Assembly (NCBI RefSeq): GCF_900302465.1
Contig: NZ_OMOR01000001.1
Coordinates: forward strand, 1,116,001 to 1,180,000
Length of the DNA: 64,000 nucleotides
Origin: Ascidiaceihabitans donghaensis
GTDB taxonomy: Bacteria > Pseudomonadota > Alphaproteobacteria > Rhodobacterales > Rhodobacteraceae
Reading direction: 5' to 3'
In this document: in pieces, positions 48,071-57,666 of the stretch
How the letters are laid out: each line of letters opens with the position of its first letter
Position numbering within the stretch: position 1 is the first letter of the stretch
Notes under the pieces: model-generated
The model's input: the letters and a program-made list of their open reading frames with translations, nothing else
What the model was told of the DNA's origin: nothing
Database searches by the model: none
Program-made: the position numbers and the translations under genes

Positions 48071-49120
48071 ATGGCCGAGATCCAATTGCGCAATCTGTCC
48101 AAACGCTGGGGCAGTTTTGTTGGTGTTCAAAACTTTGATCTGACCATCGGCAACGAAGAGTTTCTGGTGCTGCTTGGGCCTTCGGGCTGTGGCAAGACCA
48201 CTACCATGCGTATGATTGCGGGGCTGGAAGACATCACCGAAGGCGAGATTATCATCGACGGTAAAGTTGTGAACGATCTGGAGCCCAAGGACCGTGACGT
48301 GGCCATGGTGTTCCAATCCTACGGCCTCTACCCGCATATGAACGTCTATGAAAATATCCGATTTCCGTTGAAGGTGCGCAAAGTAGATCCTGCCACCCAT
48401 GACGAACGGGTGCGCCGGGCCTCTGCTATGGTGGAGCTGGACGAATTTTTGCACCGCAAGCCTGCAGAACTGTCCGGCGGTCAACGTCAGCGGGTGGCAT
48501 TGGCCCGTGCGATCGTGCGTGAACCCAATGTGTTCTTGATGGATGAACCGCTGTCCAATCTGGATGCCAAGCTGCGCGTGTCGACCCGCGCACAGATCAA
48601 GAACCTGAGCCACGAATTGAAGGTCACAACTGTCTATGTGACCCATGACCAGATCGAAGCCATGACACTGGCCGATCGCGTGGTGGTTATGTCAAAAGGC
48701 ATCGTGCAGCAGGTTGGCACCCCAACCGACATCTACGACATGCCGGCAAACACCTTTGTGGCCAGCTTCATCGGCTCACCCGCTATGAACCTTGTGGATG
48801 GCACGCTGTCGGGTGGCACATTTACGGCCAAAGACATTGAAATCAGCGGGCTCACAGGCCCTGACGGCCCCGTGACTTTGGGGTTCCGCGCCGAAGACGC
48901 CAGCGTCAGCGACGGACCCGCGCAAGTGAACGCCAATGTGTACTCGATGGAACTGCTGGGCGATGCGACCATGGTCACGATCCGGGCAGGGGGTGCTATG
49001 CTCAGTGTCAAAGCCCACAAGGAGTACCGGTCTGAAATCGGCGATGCTGTGTCCTACAGCGTTCCATCAGAAATTTGCCACCTGTTCGATGCAACATCAG
49101 GTGAGCGGATCGGGGACTAA
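48071..49120 (+). CDS. Sugar-type ABC transporter ATPase (UgpC/MalK-like)
   Basis: 349 residues. Walker A is GPSGCGKTT, the Q-loop MVFQSYGLYPHM, the signature LSGGQRQR, Walker B VFLMDEPLSNLD and the switch His in VTHDQIEA. A TOBE-type C-terminal domain follows. GGGGGAA precedes the ATG. It is the first gene of the region-5 operon, followed by the binding protein (82-base gap) and two permeases. CUT1-type importers carry oligosaccharides, polyols or glycerol phosphate; the cargo here is unknown. Confidence 0.93.
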   Translation: MAEIQLRNLSKRWGSFVGVQNFDLTIGNEEFLVLLGPSGCGKTTTMRMIAGLEDITEGEIIIDGKVVNDLEPKDRDVAMVFQSYGLYPHMNVYENIRFPLKVRKVDPATHDERVRRASAMVELDEFLHRKPAELSGGQRQRVALARAIVREPNVFLMDEPLSNLDAKLRVSTRAQIKNLSHELKVTTVYVTHDQIEAMTLADRVVVMSKGIVQQVGTPTDIYDMPANTFVASFIGSPAMNLVDGTLSGGTFTAKDIEISGLTGPDGPVTLGFRAEDASVSDGPAQVNANVYSMELLGDATMVTIRAGGAMLSVKAHKEYRSEIGDAVSYSVPSEICHLFDATSGERIGD

Positions 49121-49202
49121 CCCCAAATCAACGGCCCGTAACAGCGGGTCAAAAACGATGTGGCCTTGCAAGACACATCACTTAAATCAGGGAGAGACTT
49201 GA

Positions 49203-50450
49203 ATGTTTCTGAAAAAAGTTGCGGCTGGTGTCGCACTCTCAATCGCAGCGTCGGCTGCAATGGCGGACGGTCACGCGAAATGTGACATCGCCGAAGGCCG
49301 CGTCAGCATCGTGGGCAACGAATTCCCAGCCATCCAGACTGTTGGTGCGGGTGCGGTTGCTTGTGCAAACGACAACGTCGAAGTGAAAACAAACCTCACA
49401 GCGGATCACCAAAAGATTAATCTGGCGGGCATGTCCACAACACCTGCTGAATACACGTCTGCGATCGTTGCGAATTCGTCCATTGTGGCGTTGATGAACG
49501 AAGATGTTGTGCGCCCATTGGATGATCTGGTCGAAAAATACGGCCAAAACCTGAAGAAAAACCAGCTGATCACGGTAAACGGTCAAGTGATGGCTGTGGC
49601 CTTCATGGCGAACGCGCAGCACCTTGTATATCGCGCAGACGTTCTGGAAAAAGCCGGCGTTGCTGTGCCAACCACATATGAAGAAATGCTGGCAGGCGCT
49701 GAAAAAATCAAATCCATGGGGTTGATGGAAAACCCGTTGGGTGGCGCGTACAAAGCAGGCTGGAACCTGGCGCAAGAATTCACGAACATGTACATCGGTC
49801 ACGATGGTGAGTTTTTCAAAGCAGGGTCTGCCGAAGTCACAATCAATAACGACAAAGGCATCGCCACGCTGGAAATGCTCAAGTCGCTGACGGCTTACAT
49901 GAACCCCGACTATCTGACACATGATTCCAACGCGACAAGCGCGGAATGGAAAGCTGGCAATGTGGCGATGATGAACATGTGGGGATCACGTGTTGGTCCT
50001 TTGCAAGATCCTGAGGGTGCCGCAGACGGTGTTGCAAACACAACAAAAGTCGCAGGCCCAATGACAGTAGCAGGTGGATCGACACCGGCAACAACACTGT
50101 GGTGGGACGGCTGGACAGTGTCCAAAAACATCTCTGATGCAGATGCGTCCGCAACATTTCAGGCGCTGACAGCCGCAATTGACCCAAGCATCCTGAACGA
50201 AGAAACGTCATCTCAGGCGGTTTGGTTGTTGGACGGTTACGAGCCAACAGACCAAGCGGCAGGCGTCTTCGCAGCCGCACAGTCCGGTTCTGTGCCTTAC
50301 CCGATGTTGCCATACCAAGGCTTGTTGCACACTGCTTTGGGGGCGGAATTGCCTGACTTCCTGACAGGCAAAGAAGACGCGGCCAAAACTTTGGCTGATG
50401 TTGAAGCGGCCTATGCGGCGGCAGCAAAAGAACAGGGCTTCTTGAAGTAA
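49203..50450 (+). CDS. ABC transporter substrate-binding protein, family 1
   Basis: 415 residues. Signal peptide MFLKKVAAGVALSIAASAAMA, then a type II binding-protein fold with LVYRADVLEKAGVAVPTTYEEML and an aromatic cluster TLWWDGWTVS that could line the pocket. GGGAGA lies ten bases before the ATG. A 22-base hairpin follows the stop, as is common for binding proteins made in excess of their permeases. Confidence 0.9.
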   Translation: MFLKKVAAGVALSIAASAAMADGHAKCDIAEGRVSIVGNEFPAIQTVGAGAVACANDNVEVKTNLTADHQKINLAGMSTTPAEYTSAIVANSSIVALMNEDVVRPLDDLVEKYGQNLKKNQLITVNGQVMAVAFMANAQHLVYRADVLEKAGVAVPTTYEEMLAGAEKIKSMGLMENPLGGAYKAGWNLAQEFTNMYIGHDGEFFKAGSAEVTINNDKGIATLEMLKSLTAYMNPDYLTHDSNATSAEWKAGNVAMMNMWGSRVGPLQDPEGAADGVANTTKVAGPMTVAGGSTPATTLWWDGWTVSKNISDADASATFQALTAAIDPSILNEETSSQAVWLLDGYEPTDQAAGVFAAAQSGSVPYPMLPYQGLLHTALGAELPDFLTGKEDAAKTLADVEAAYAAAAKEQGFLK

Positions 50451-50461
50451 GACGCCTTACG

Positions 50462-50483
50462 CGGAGGGCTGTAACGGCCCTCC
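50462..50483 (+). terminator. Hairpin between binding-protein and permease genes
   Basis: CGGAGGGC and GCCCTCCG form an 8-bp stem with a loop of about six bases (TGTAACG). It starts 12 bases after the binding-protein stop. There is no long T-run, so partial read-through into the permease genes is expected. Confidence 0.6.
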
Positions 50484-50528
50484 GTTCCCTCACTATGATT
50501 TCAACCGACCTTTGATGGAACAAGGCAC

Positions 50529-51557
50529 ATGAAGCACAAGACATTCTTTTGGTTCTTCCTGCCCACGGGCCTTGCGATGCTATTGTTTATCGCCCTTCCC
50601 ATTGTGTCGGTGGTCCTGCAATCGCTGTTTGTGGAACACGAAGCCGTATTGGCCGTGGTCGAGAATTGCGGCCCGTTCGGGTGCAAGCAGGAAACAACAA
50701 TTGATCAATCCGCAACCGAAGCTTTGCGCGCGGCCAGCCCGCTGGGGCAATTTGCAGGGTTGGATATCTATTTCAATCGCGGCCACCTTGCCACCGCCGA
50801 AGTCGCGGACGCATGGCGCACGCGTTCGGGTCTTGGCAGTTTTCTGGCCACGATCAACAATCTGCCATTCTACCGCGCGATGTCCTTCACGCTGGTTTAT
50901 ACGTTCACGGTGACGCCATTGCTGATCATGCTTGGATTTGCCATCGCCGTTGGTGTGAATTCCCTACACCGCCACCTTAAAGGCCTTGTGATCTTCTTTT
51001 CGTTGCTGCCAATGATTGTGACGCCGCTGATCGGGTCACTGATCCTGTTCTGGATGATCGACAGCCGGGGTATTTTAGGATCTGCCATCCAATGGCTTGC
51101 CGACGATCCGACGCTTTCGCTTAAGGCCTCAACGGGACTGACATGGGCGATGCTGATCGTTTACGGTGTGTGGCATTCAGCGCCCTTTGCCTTTGTTGTC
51201 TTTTACGCAGGTCTGCAAACGTTGCCCAAAGACACGCTGGAATCCGCCATGATCGACGGGGCGTCGCGTTGGGAACAAATCCGCTATGTTGTGATCCCAC
51301 ATCTGATGCCGCTTGTCACTTTTGTGATGCTGATCCAGTTGATGGACAACTTCCGTGTGCTTGAACCCATCGTGGGGTTCAGCGCAGAGGCCCATGCCAC
51401 CTCGCTGAGTTGGATTATCCTGAACGATCTTGGTGGCGAAACACGTCTTTTGTCTTCTGCCGCCGCGACATCTGTTTTGACGATCATCGGGGTGTCGATC
51501 CTGCTGTCACCCGTTCTTGTGCGCACATGGCGCGACTTTCATTCGAAGGCTGAATAA
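50529..51557 (+). CDS. Sugar-type ABC transporter permease (MalF/UgpA-like)
   Basis: 342 residues, six membrane helices. A long periplasmic segment (about residues 35-110, with Cys in ENCGPFGC) follows the first helix, as in MalF. The EAA loop is SAMIDGASRWEQIRYVVIPHLMP. It ends one base before the next permease gene. Confidence 0.92.
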   Translation: MKHKTFFWFFLPTGLAMLLFIALPIVSVVLQSLFVEHEAVLAVVENCGPFGCKQETTIDQSATEALRAASPLGQFAGLDIYFNRGHLATAEVADAWRTRSGLGSFLATINNLPFYRAMSFTLVYTFTVTPLLIMLGFAIAVGVNSLHRHLKGLVIFFSLLPMIVTPLIGSLILFWMIDSRGILGSAIQWLADDPTLSLKASTGLTWAMLIVYGVWHSAPFAFVVFYAGLQTLPKDTLESAMIDGASRWEQIRYVVIPHLMPLVTFVMLIQLMDNFRVLEPIVGFSAEAHATSLSWIILNDLGGETRLLSSAAATSVLTIIGVSILLSPVLVRTWRDFHSKAE

Positions 51558-52439
51558 ATGTCATCCAAAGCCACACAACAACCGACATACATGCGTGTTC
51601 TGGTCTATGCCTTTGTGGCGTTCTGGCTGATCATTGCGGCGTTTCCCTTCCTTTGGACGCTTTGGGGGTCCTTCAAGGTCGAGCTGGACTTCTTTTCGAT
51701 TGCGGATTGGACAAACGCGCTGACAGGGGAACGCACGCAAGAGGTTCATGGGTCTGCCTTCACCGGCGACGGCTATGAGGGCGCGTGGGTGCAAGAAAGA
51801 TTTTGGAAAGCGGTTCTGAACACCTTTATCGTGTGCTTCTTTGTGGTGACGATTTCGCTGACGTTTGGCACATTGGGTGGCTACGCGCTGTCGCGATCGG
51901 GCCACAACTATACGTTCTGGCTGCTGATGGCGGCATTGATTGCACGTGCGATGCCACAGATCACGCTGGTTTCGGGCTACCTTCTGCCGTTCTTTGAATG
52001 GAACCTTTGGGGGTATCTGCCCACATCCATCATTGTGCTGGTGGCCATCAACCAGCCCTTCACATTGTGGATGCTGCATTCCTTCTTCCAGAAAATCCCG
52101 AAAGATTTGGACGAATCCGCCAAAGTCGACGGCTGCACGCAATTCCAAGCCTTCCGCCATGCCATCATGCCGGTGATGTGGCCCGGAGTGATCACCACGG
52201 GGCTGTTCAGCTTTCTGCTGGCCTACAACGACTTTGCGGTGACAACGATGCTATTAAGCAAAGAAAACCAAACAATGGTGCCGAAAATCGCAAGCTTTCT
52301 GGGAACCACCCAAACCGAAGGCAACGTGATGTTTGCGGTTGCGGCTGTTGTGTCGGCGACGGTGCCATTGTTCATTCTTGTCATGTTTTTCCAGCGCCAG
52401 ATTGTGTCTGGTCTGACGGCTGGCGCTGTCAAAGGGTAA
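51558..52439 (+). CDS. Sugar-type ABC transporter permease (MalG/UgpE-like)
   Basis: 293 residues with six membrane helices. The EAA loop is ESAKVDGCTQFQAFRHAIMPVMWP. An extra periplasmic segment (DWTNALTGERTQEVHGS) follows the first helix. The stop TAA overlaps the next start (TAATG), coupling import to the first enzyme. Confidence 0.92.
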   Translation: MSSKATQQPTYMRVLVYAFVAFWLIIAAFPFLWTLWGSFKVELDFFSIADWTNALTGERTQEVHGSAFTGDGYEGAWVQERFWKAVLNTFIVCFFVVTISLTFGTLGGYALSRSGHNYTFWLLMAALIARAMPQITLVSGYLLPFFEWNLWGYLPTSIIVLVAINQPFTLWMLHSFFQKIPKDLDESAKVDGCTQFQAFRHAIMPVMWPGVITTGLFSFLLAYNDFAVTTMLLSKENQTMVPKIASFLGTTQTEGNVMFAVAAVVSATVPLFILVMFFQRQIVSGLTAGAVKG

Positions 52440-53926
52440 TGAAAGACTTTTTGGTCATAGGTGCCGGTTCCGCCGGCTGTGTCCTTGCGGCTGAGCTTGC
52501 GCGGCGCGGGGCAGGGTCGGTGGCTGTGCTAGAGGCGGGCCCGTCCGAGCGTCATCCGCTGGTGTCGATGCCTTTTGGTTTGGTCTGGCTGATGGGGGGC
52601 GCGCGTGACTGGCGGTATAAATCCGCGCGGCTGTCCGATGCAGGGGGACGCCAGATCAACATTCCACGGGGAAAAATAGTGGGTGGATCCGGGTCGATCA
52701 ATTCGATGGTTTGGTTCAGAGGGCGCAAAAGCGACTTCGACAATTGGGACATTTCGGGCTGGTCCTTTGCCGATGTGGAACACGCGTTTGAAGCGGTTGA
52801 AGCACGTCTGCAACCCACGCGCATGCAAGGCGCACATCCGTTGGCGGAAGGGCTGGCCCCGATGCTTGGCTCTAATCGCGACGCTGTACCCACCCCGGAA
52901 TACGAAAGCGCAGGCGTTCTGGCCCACAACATGCTGCACACGCGACGCCATTCGGCGGCCGATGCCTATTTGCGACCCTCCGGCGTTGAGATTGTCACCG
53001 GCGTCGAAGTGGATCGTCTGATTTGGGACGGCGATCATGCTGTTGGCGTCCTTTTGGTGGATGGCACGGAAATCCGCGCCCGCAAAGGTGTGGTTATGTG
53101 TGCAGGGTCATTGGCGACACCCGCAATCCTGATGCGGTCCGGTGTCGGGCCACAAGATGAGCTGAACCAGCATGACATCGACACACGCGTCGATGCGCCA
53201 GAGATTGGCCAAAACCTGCATGACCATCCGGGCGTTGGGCTGCACTTTGAAGGGGCTGGCACAGGCTACGGGCTTGAACCGCGCCAATGGCTCAGTTGGG
53301 CTGTGGCCCCTTGGCGATACTACAACGGAAACGGTGGACGCCTTGCGTCCCCGACCTGCGAAGGCGGTGCGTTTTTCAACGCGCGTGGCACGGGGGCGAT
53401 GCCGGATGTGCAAAGCCATTTCATCCCGTTTCATCTGGACAGTCGCGGCAAACGCTATGCGTTAAAATCTGGCTATTTTGCAGATGTATGTGTGTGTCGG
53501 CCAAAGTCGCGCGGGCAGCTTCGCCTGACGTCCAAAGATCCCAAAGCTGCGCCGTTTATCGATCTTGGGCTTTTGTCCGATCCGCGTGACCTCGATACGC
53601 TGGTGGCGGGCCTGACACGCTTGCGGGCTTTGCTGGCGCTTGCTGATTTTGGGTCAAGACGTGGCCGCGAGGTGCATCCGGGTGTCGATATGACGGGCGA
53701 TGCGCTGCGTGAACACGTCCGTAATTCCGTGGGAACCGCGTATCACCCTGTTGGCACTGTGCGCCTTGGTGGTCCGGTTTCAAACCGATTGGCGGTGCAT
53801 GGCACGCGCGGATTATGGGTCGCTGATGCATCCGTGATGCCGCAAGTCACATCCGCCAACACAAATGCACCGTCGATGATGATCGGCTGGAAAGGTGCCA
53901 AATACATAAGCGAGGATGCCGCATGA
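52439..53926 (+). CDS. GMC-family FAD oxidoreductase
   Basis: 495 residues. The FAD loop is VIGAGSAGCVLAAELA, with the GMC signatures PRGKIVGGSGSINSMVW and GSLATPAILMRSGVG. The catalytic His is in TAYHPVGTVRLG and the partner Asn in TSANTNAPSMMIGWKGA. GMC enzymes oxidise alcohol groups of sugars, cholines or aromatic alcohols. It overlaps both neighbours by one to four bases, so it is part of the operon. Choline dehydrogenase is the nearest well-known type, but this one is shorter. Confidence 0.91.
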   Translation: MKDFLVIGAGSAGCVLAAELARRGAGSVAVLEAGPSERHPLVSMPFGLVWLMGGARDWRYKSARLSDAGGRQINIPRGKIVGGSGSINSMVWFRGRKSDFDNWDISGWSFADVEHAFEAVEARLQPTRMQGAHPLAEGLAPMLGSNRDAVPTPEYESAGVLAHNMLHTRRHSAADAYLRPSGVEIVTGVEVDRLIWDGDHAVGVLLVDGTEIRARKGVVMCAGSLATPAILMRSGVGPQDELNQHDIDTRVDAPEIGQNLHDHPGVGLHFEGAGTGYGLEPRQWLSWAVAPWRYYNGNGGRLASPTCEGGAFFNARGTGAMPDVQSHFIPFHLDSRGKRYALKSGYFADVCVCRPKSRGQLRLTSKDPKAAPFIDLGLLSDPRDLDTLVAGLTRLRALLALADFGSRRGREVHPGVDMTGDALREHVRNSVGTAYHPVGTVRLGGPVSNRLAVHGTRGLWVADASVMPQVTSANTNAPSMMIGWKGAKYISEDAA

Positions 53927-54456
53927 AAGGCACAAGACCCGAACAAGCCGTGCTGACGCGCGACACTGACATGTCCAAAACGGACGAAACCCGCGCTGTG
54001 ATCGAAGGCATGGTGGATGGTCTGAACGATCACCGTATCGACGACATTGGGCAATTCTTTGCAGAAACGTTTCGTTGGATGGGGAACACAGGCTGCGGGT
54101 CTAAAACGGGTCTGCAGGAGTTTCAAGACAATTGGCAACGCCCGTTTCAGGCCGCCTTCAAAGACAAGGTTTGTGTCGATGAGGCACGACTATACATGGG
54201 TGAATGGGCTGCGGCCTTCGGGCGGCAGGAGGCAACCCATGGTGGTGACTTTATGGGGGTGAAAGCTTCGGGTAAGCGCATCGAAATCCGCTACATGGAC
54301 TTTTGGAAAGTGGAAGACGGGCGCATCACGGACAACTACGTGATGGTCGATTTTCCACATGTGATGGCGCAGCTTGGCGTCGATGTATTCAACGGGATGG
54401 GCTGGGAAGCCTATGATCGCGGTGAAAAAACACCGCCCCGCCCCGAGGAGGTGTGA
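53923..54456 (+). CDS. NTF2/SnoaL-like protein 1
   Basis: 177 residues, from the ATG overlapping the GMC stop (ATGA); an ATG at 53971 is an alternative. The cone-like NTF2 fold is suggested by [31 protein letters not shown] and the final [22 protein letters not shown]. SnoaL-like proteins include isomerases, cyclases and dehydratases, so the fold alone does not give the reaction. It is the first of four such proteins in this operon. Confidence 0.82.
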   Translation: MKGTRPEQAVLTRDTDMSKTDETRAVIEGMVDGLNDHRIDDIGQFFAETFRWMGNTGCGSKTGLQEFQDNWQRPFQAAFKDKVCVDEARLYMGEWAAAFGRQEATHGGDFMGVKASGKRIEIRYMDFWKVEDGRITDNYVMVDFPHVMAQLGVDVFNGMGWEAYDRGEKTPPRPEEV

Positions 54457-54457
54457 G

Positions 54458-55786
54458 ATGACAATTCAACATTTAAAAACGGCGAAATCGGATGCCGAGC
54501 GGGCACAAGACGATGCCAAAACGCGCGCAACTGTAGAGGCGACATTGGCCGATATCGAGGCGCGAGGCGACGTGGCTGTGCGTGAGCTGTCTGAGAAATT
54601 CGACAATTATTCGCCAGCATCGTTCAAATTGTCCCAAGCAGAGATCGATGATCTGATTGCGCAACTGACACCACGCGAACTTGCGGATATCAAGTTTGCC
54701 CAAGCTCAGGTGCGAAACTTTGCGCAAGCTCAACGCGATTCCATGCTTGATATCGAAGTGGAAACGATGCCGGGCGTGATTTTGGGGCACAAGAATATTC
54801 CGGTTCAATCCGTGGGCTGTTATGTGCCTGGCGGTAAATTCCCGATGGTCGCGTCTGCACATATGTCCGTTGCCACGGCGTCCGTGGCCAAGGTGCCGCG
54901 CATCATTGCCTGCACACCTCCGTTCAAAGGCAAACCAAACCCTGCCGTGATCGCCGCCATGCACATGGGCGGTGCTCATGAGATTTACGTGATGGGTGGC
55001 ATTCAGGCGATCGGTGCTATGGCTTTGGGCACGCAAACCATTGATCCCGTGCATATGCTCGTCGGGCCGGGCAACGCCTTTGTGGCCGAAGCCAAACGAC
55101 AGTTGTTTGGGCGCGTCGGCATCGATTTGTTTGCAGGCCCAACAGAAACGATGGTGATTGCCGATGACACGGTCGATGCCGAACTATGTGCTACAGATTT
55201 ATTGGGGCAGGCCGAACACGGCTACAATTCACCTGCGGTTTTGTTGACCAATTCGCGCAAACTGGCAGATGAAACGCTGCTGGAGATCGAAAGAATTTTG
55301 AAAATTCTTCCCACCGCCGATACGGCCCGCGTGTCTTGGGATGAATACGGCGAAGTGATCCTGTGCGACACCTACGACGAGATGTTGGCCGTGGCCGACG
55401 ATATCGCATCCGAGCATGTTCAAGTCATGACAGACCGCGATGATTGGTTTTTAGAACATATGACCTGTTACGGGGCATTGTTTCTCGGGCCACGCACGAA
55501 CGTGTCCAATGGTGATAAAGTGATTGGCACCAACCACACATTGCCCACCAAAAAGGCAGGGCGCTATACAGGTGGCCTTTGGGTTGGTAAATATCTGAAA
55601 ACGCACAGCTATCAAAAGATCACAACGGATGAGGCTGCGGCTGAAATCGGAGCCTATGGATCGCGATTGTGCATGTTGGAGGGTTTTGTGGGTCATGCAG
55701 AGCAATGCAACGTGCGTGTGCGTCGGTATGGTGGTGTGAATGTTCCATACGGTGAAGGTGCCCCTGCGCGTGATGCTGCGGAATGA
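54458..55786 (+). CDS. HisD-like NAD-dependent dehydrogenase (histidinol or sulfopropanediol type)
   Basis: 442 residues; the ATG follows GAGGAGGTGTG. Zinc and catalytic residues of histidinol dehydrogenase are all visible: Gln and His in [11 protein letters not shown], Glu-His in SEHVQVM, Asp in [15 protein letters not shown], and His in EGFVGHAEQ. The segment [19 protein letters not shown] is more like the catabolic HpsN-type branch than biosynthetic HisD. Surroundings (import, oxidases, LacI) also argue for catabolism. It would oxidise a primary alcohol to the acid using two NAD. Confidence 0.88.
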   Translation: MTIQHLKTAKSDAERAQDDAKTRATVEATLADIEARGDVAVRELSEKFDNYSPASFKLSQAEIDDLIAQLTPRELADIKFAQAQVRNFAQAQRDSMLDIEVETMPGVILGHKNIPVQSVGCYVPGGKFPMVASAHMSVATASVAKVPRIIACTPPFKGKPNPAVIAAMHMGGAHEIYVMGGIQAIGAMALGTQTIDPVHMLVGPGNAFVAEAKRQLFGRVGIDLFAGPTETMVIADDTVDAELCATDLLGQAEHGYNSPAVLLTNSRKLADETLLEIERILKILPTADTARVSWDEYGEVILCDTYDEMLAVADDIASEHVQVMTDRDDWFLEHMTCYGALFLGPRTNVSNGDKVIGTNHTLPTKKAGRYTGGLWVGKYLKTHSYQKITTDEAAAEIGAYGSRLCMLEGFVGHAEQCNVRVRRYGGVNVPYGEGAPARDAAE

Positions 55787-55795
55787 TGCCCCAAG

Positions 55796-55861
55796 GGGGC
55801 TCTGCCCCCAGTCGGGCCTGTGGCCCTCTTTCCCCCGGGATATTTTAGGCAAGAAGAAAAC
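55796..55861 (+). repeat. Dispersed GC-rich element, copy B
   Basis: It contains GGGGCTCTGCCCCC (55796-55809) and TCCCCCGGGATATTTT (55831-55846), the reverse complements of the two blocks at 47895-47937. AAGAAGAAAAC at the end is directly followed by the next start codon, so the element supplies that gene's leader. It interrupts the otherwise tightly packed operon. Confidence 0.7.
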
Positions 55862-56908
55862 ATGGATACTGTGACACTTCATAAAGATCTTATCGCGCCT
55901 TGGCGGGCGGCTCTTTATGATTTTGACTTGGTGGGTGCACGTGCAGCTTTGCACAGGCTTTGTGATGCTGATGTCGTGTTCAATCTGTCTTTTCCTTTTG
56001 AGACGATCCACGGTGTTGATGCCTTTTTCGATCGTGTGTTTGTTCCGTTGGCTGCAGCATTTGAAGGGCTGGAAGCCCGGGATTATATTCGTGTGGGCGG
56101 CCCAACAGACGAAGGCGCACACTGGGTCGGGTGTGCGGGGTCTATCATGGGGCGGTTTTGTCAGCCTTGGCTTGATATTCCCGCCACAAGGCATTTGGCC
56201 CATATGCGGTATCATGAATTCTACCGCTTCGAAGGTGGTAAAGTGGTTGAGGTGCAAGCGCTTTGGGACCTTCCCGAATTGATGATGCAAGCGCAGGCAT
56301 GGCCCATGGCCCCGGGTTTGGGGCGTCATTGGCATGTGCCGGGTCCTGCCACGCAAGATGGATTAAGACCTGGGCCTTATGTCTCTGAAACGTCGCAAGA
56401 CAGCTGCCGCCATGTTCTTGAAATGCTTGAGTTTCTGGTGAAGCACCCCAGTGAGGGTGGGCCGGAAGTTATGCAAGCTGATCGCTTCTGGCATCCAAAT
56501 ATGAACTGGTACGGGCCTGCTGGCATTGGGTCCTCACGGGGCTTTGAAGCCTTTCGCAATTGGCACCAGATCCCCTTTCTGGCCGCCATGCCGGATCGCG
56601 GACAATACCCTGATGAGGCGCATTTTCACTTTTTCGGTGATGGCCCTTACGTGGCGGTGACCGGGTGGCCGAACATGGTGCAGACCCTGACTGGCGACGG
56701 TTGGATGGGAATTGCGCCTGCGGGCGCCAAGATATCTCTGCGCAGTCTTGATTTTTGGCGTATCGAGAGGGGATTGATCCGTGAAAACTGGGTCTTGGTT
56801 GATTTGCTAAGCCTGTATGATCAGATCGGTGTAGATGTTTTTGCCCGCATGCGGGAATTCAACAAAGCGCGGATTGGATTTGATCCGCAGACAGGACGCA
56901 GCCTATGA
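55862..56908 (+). CDS. NTF2/SnoaL-like protein 2 (two-domain)
   Basis: 348 residues that look like two fused NTF2-like domains: the first ends YHEFYRFEGGKVVEVQALWDLPELM near residue 145, the second ends LDFWRIERGLIRENWVLVDLLSLY near residue 325. Each ends with the W/D-phi-V(D/A) strand seen in SnoaL polyketide cyclases. Its leader is the dispersed repeat, with only AAGAAG as ribosome site. It is coupled to the SDR gene by a four-base overlap. Confidence 0.82.
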   Translation: MDTVTLHKDLIAPWRAALYDFDLVGARAALHRLCDADVVFNLSFPFETIHGVDAFFDRVFVPLAAAFEGLEARDYIRVGGPTDEGAHWVGCAGSIMGRFCQPWLDIPATRHLAHMRYHEFYRFEGGKVVEVQALWDLPELMMQAQAWPMAPGLGRHWHVPGPATQDGLRPGPYVSETSQDSCRHVLEMLEFLVKHPSEGGPEVMQADRFWHPNMNWYGPAGIGSSRGFEAFRNWHQIPFLAAMPDRGQYPDEAHFHFFGDGPYVAVTGWPNMVQTLTGDGWMGIAPAGAKISLRSLDFWRIERGLIRENWVLVDLLSLYDQIGVDVFARMREFNKARIGFDPQTGRSL

Positions 56909-57666
56909 CCGAGCTTCCCCGTACCCCTTCGTTTGATTTGTCCGGCAAGCGTGCCTTGGTCACGGGCGCATCCTCTGGCATTGGACTTGGATGCGCTGTG
57001 GCGCTGGCCGAGGCGGGTGCACATGTTGTGTGTGCGGCGCGGCGCGCTGATGTCTTGCAAGCCTCTGTTGATGCGATGCGCACGCAAGGTTGGTCTGCGG
57101 ACGCTGTTGCCCTGGATCAGGTCGATCTCGCGTCGTTGAGCGCGGCGATGGAAGACCCCTTTGATGTCGTTTTGAACTCTGCCGGACTGGCGCGTCATTC
57201 GGCGGCTGTGGACACCACGCCAGACGACTACGATGCCGTGATGGATGTGAACGTAAAGGCTGCTTATTTTCTATCCAGCTATGCCGCCCGTGCCATGATC
57301 GCGGCGGGTCGTTCGGGGTCTATCATCCATATCTCAAGCCAGATGGGACATGTGGGCGGGCCGGAACGCGCCGTCTATTGCGCCTCAAAACATGCCATCG
57401 AGGGCATGATCAAATCGATGGCGATCGAGTGGGGCAAAAAAGGCATACGCATCAATTCAATCTGCCCGACCTTTATAAGAACGCCCCTGACAGCCCCCAC
57501 CTTTGATGATCCGGACCGGTTGGCGTGGGTTATGTCGAAGATCAAATTGCCCCGCGTCGGTGAGGTGTCGGACATAATGGGGGCTGCGTTGTTTCTGGCG
57601 TCTGACGCCTCTGCCATGGTGACAGGCACCTCGATGTTGATTGACGGGGGTTGGACAGCCGACTGA
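56905..57666 (+). CDS. Short-chain dehydrogenase/reductase (SDR)
   Basis: 253 residues. Cofactor motif TGASSGIGLG, then NSAGLAR in place of NAG, catalytic Ser in IIHISSQMG, and YCASKHA with the Tyr-x-x-x-Lys pair. INSICPTFIRTPL and VTGTSMLIDGGW finish the classical SDR pattern. An acidic residue after strand 2 is lacking (CAARRAD), which suggests NADP preference (inference). It is flanked by coupled genes on both sides. Confidence 0.92.
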   Translation: MTELPRTPSFDLSGKRALVTGASSGIGLGCAVALAEAGAHVVCAARRADVLQASVDAMRTQGWSADAVALDQVDLASLSAAMEDPFDVVLNSAGLARHSAAVDTTPDDYDAVMDVNVKAAYFLSSYAARAMIAAGRSGSIIHISSQMGHVGGPERAVYCASKHAIEGMIKSMAIEWGKKGIRINSICPTFIRTPLTAPTFDDPDRLAWVMSKIKLPRVGEVSDIMGAALFLASDASAMVTGTSMLIDGGWTAD

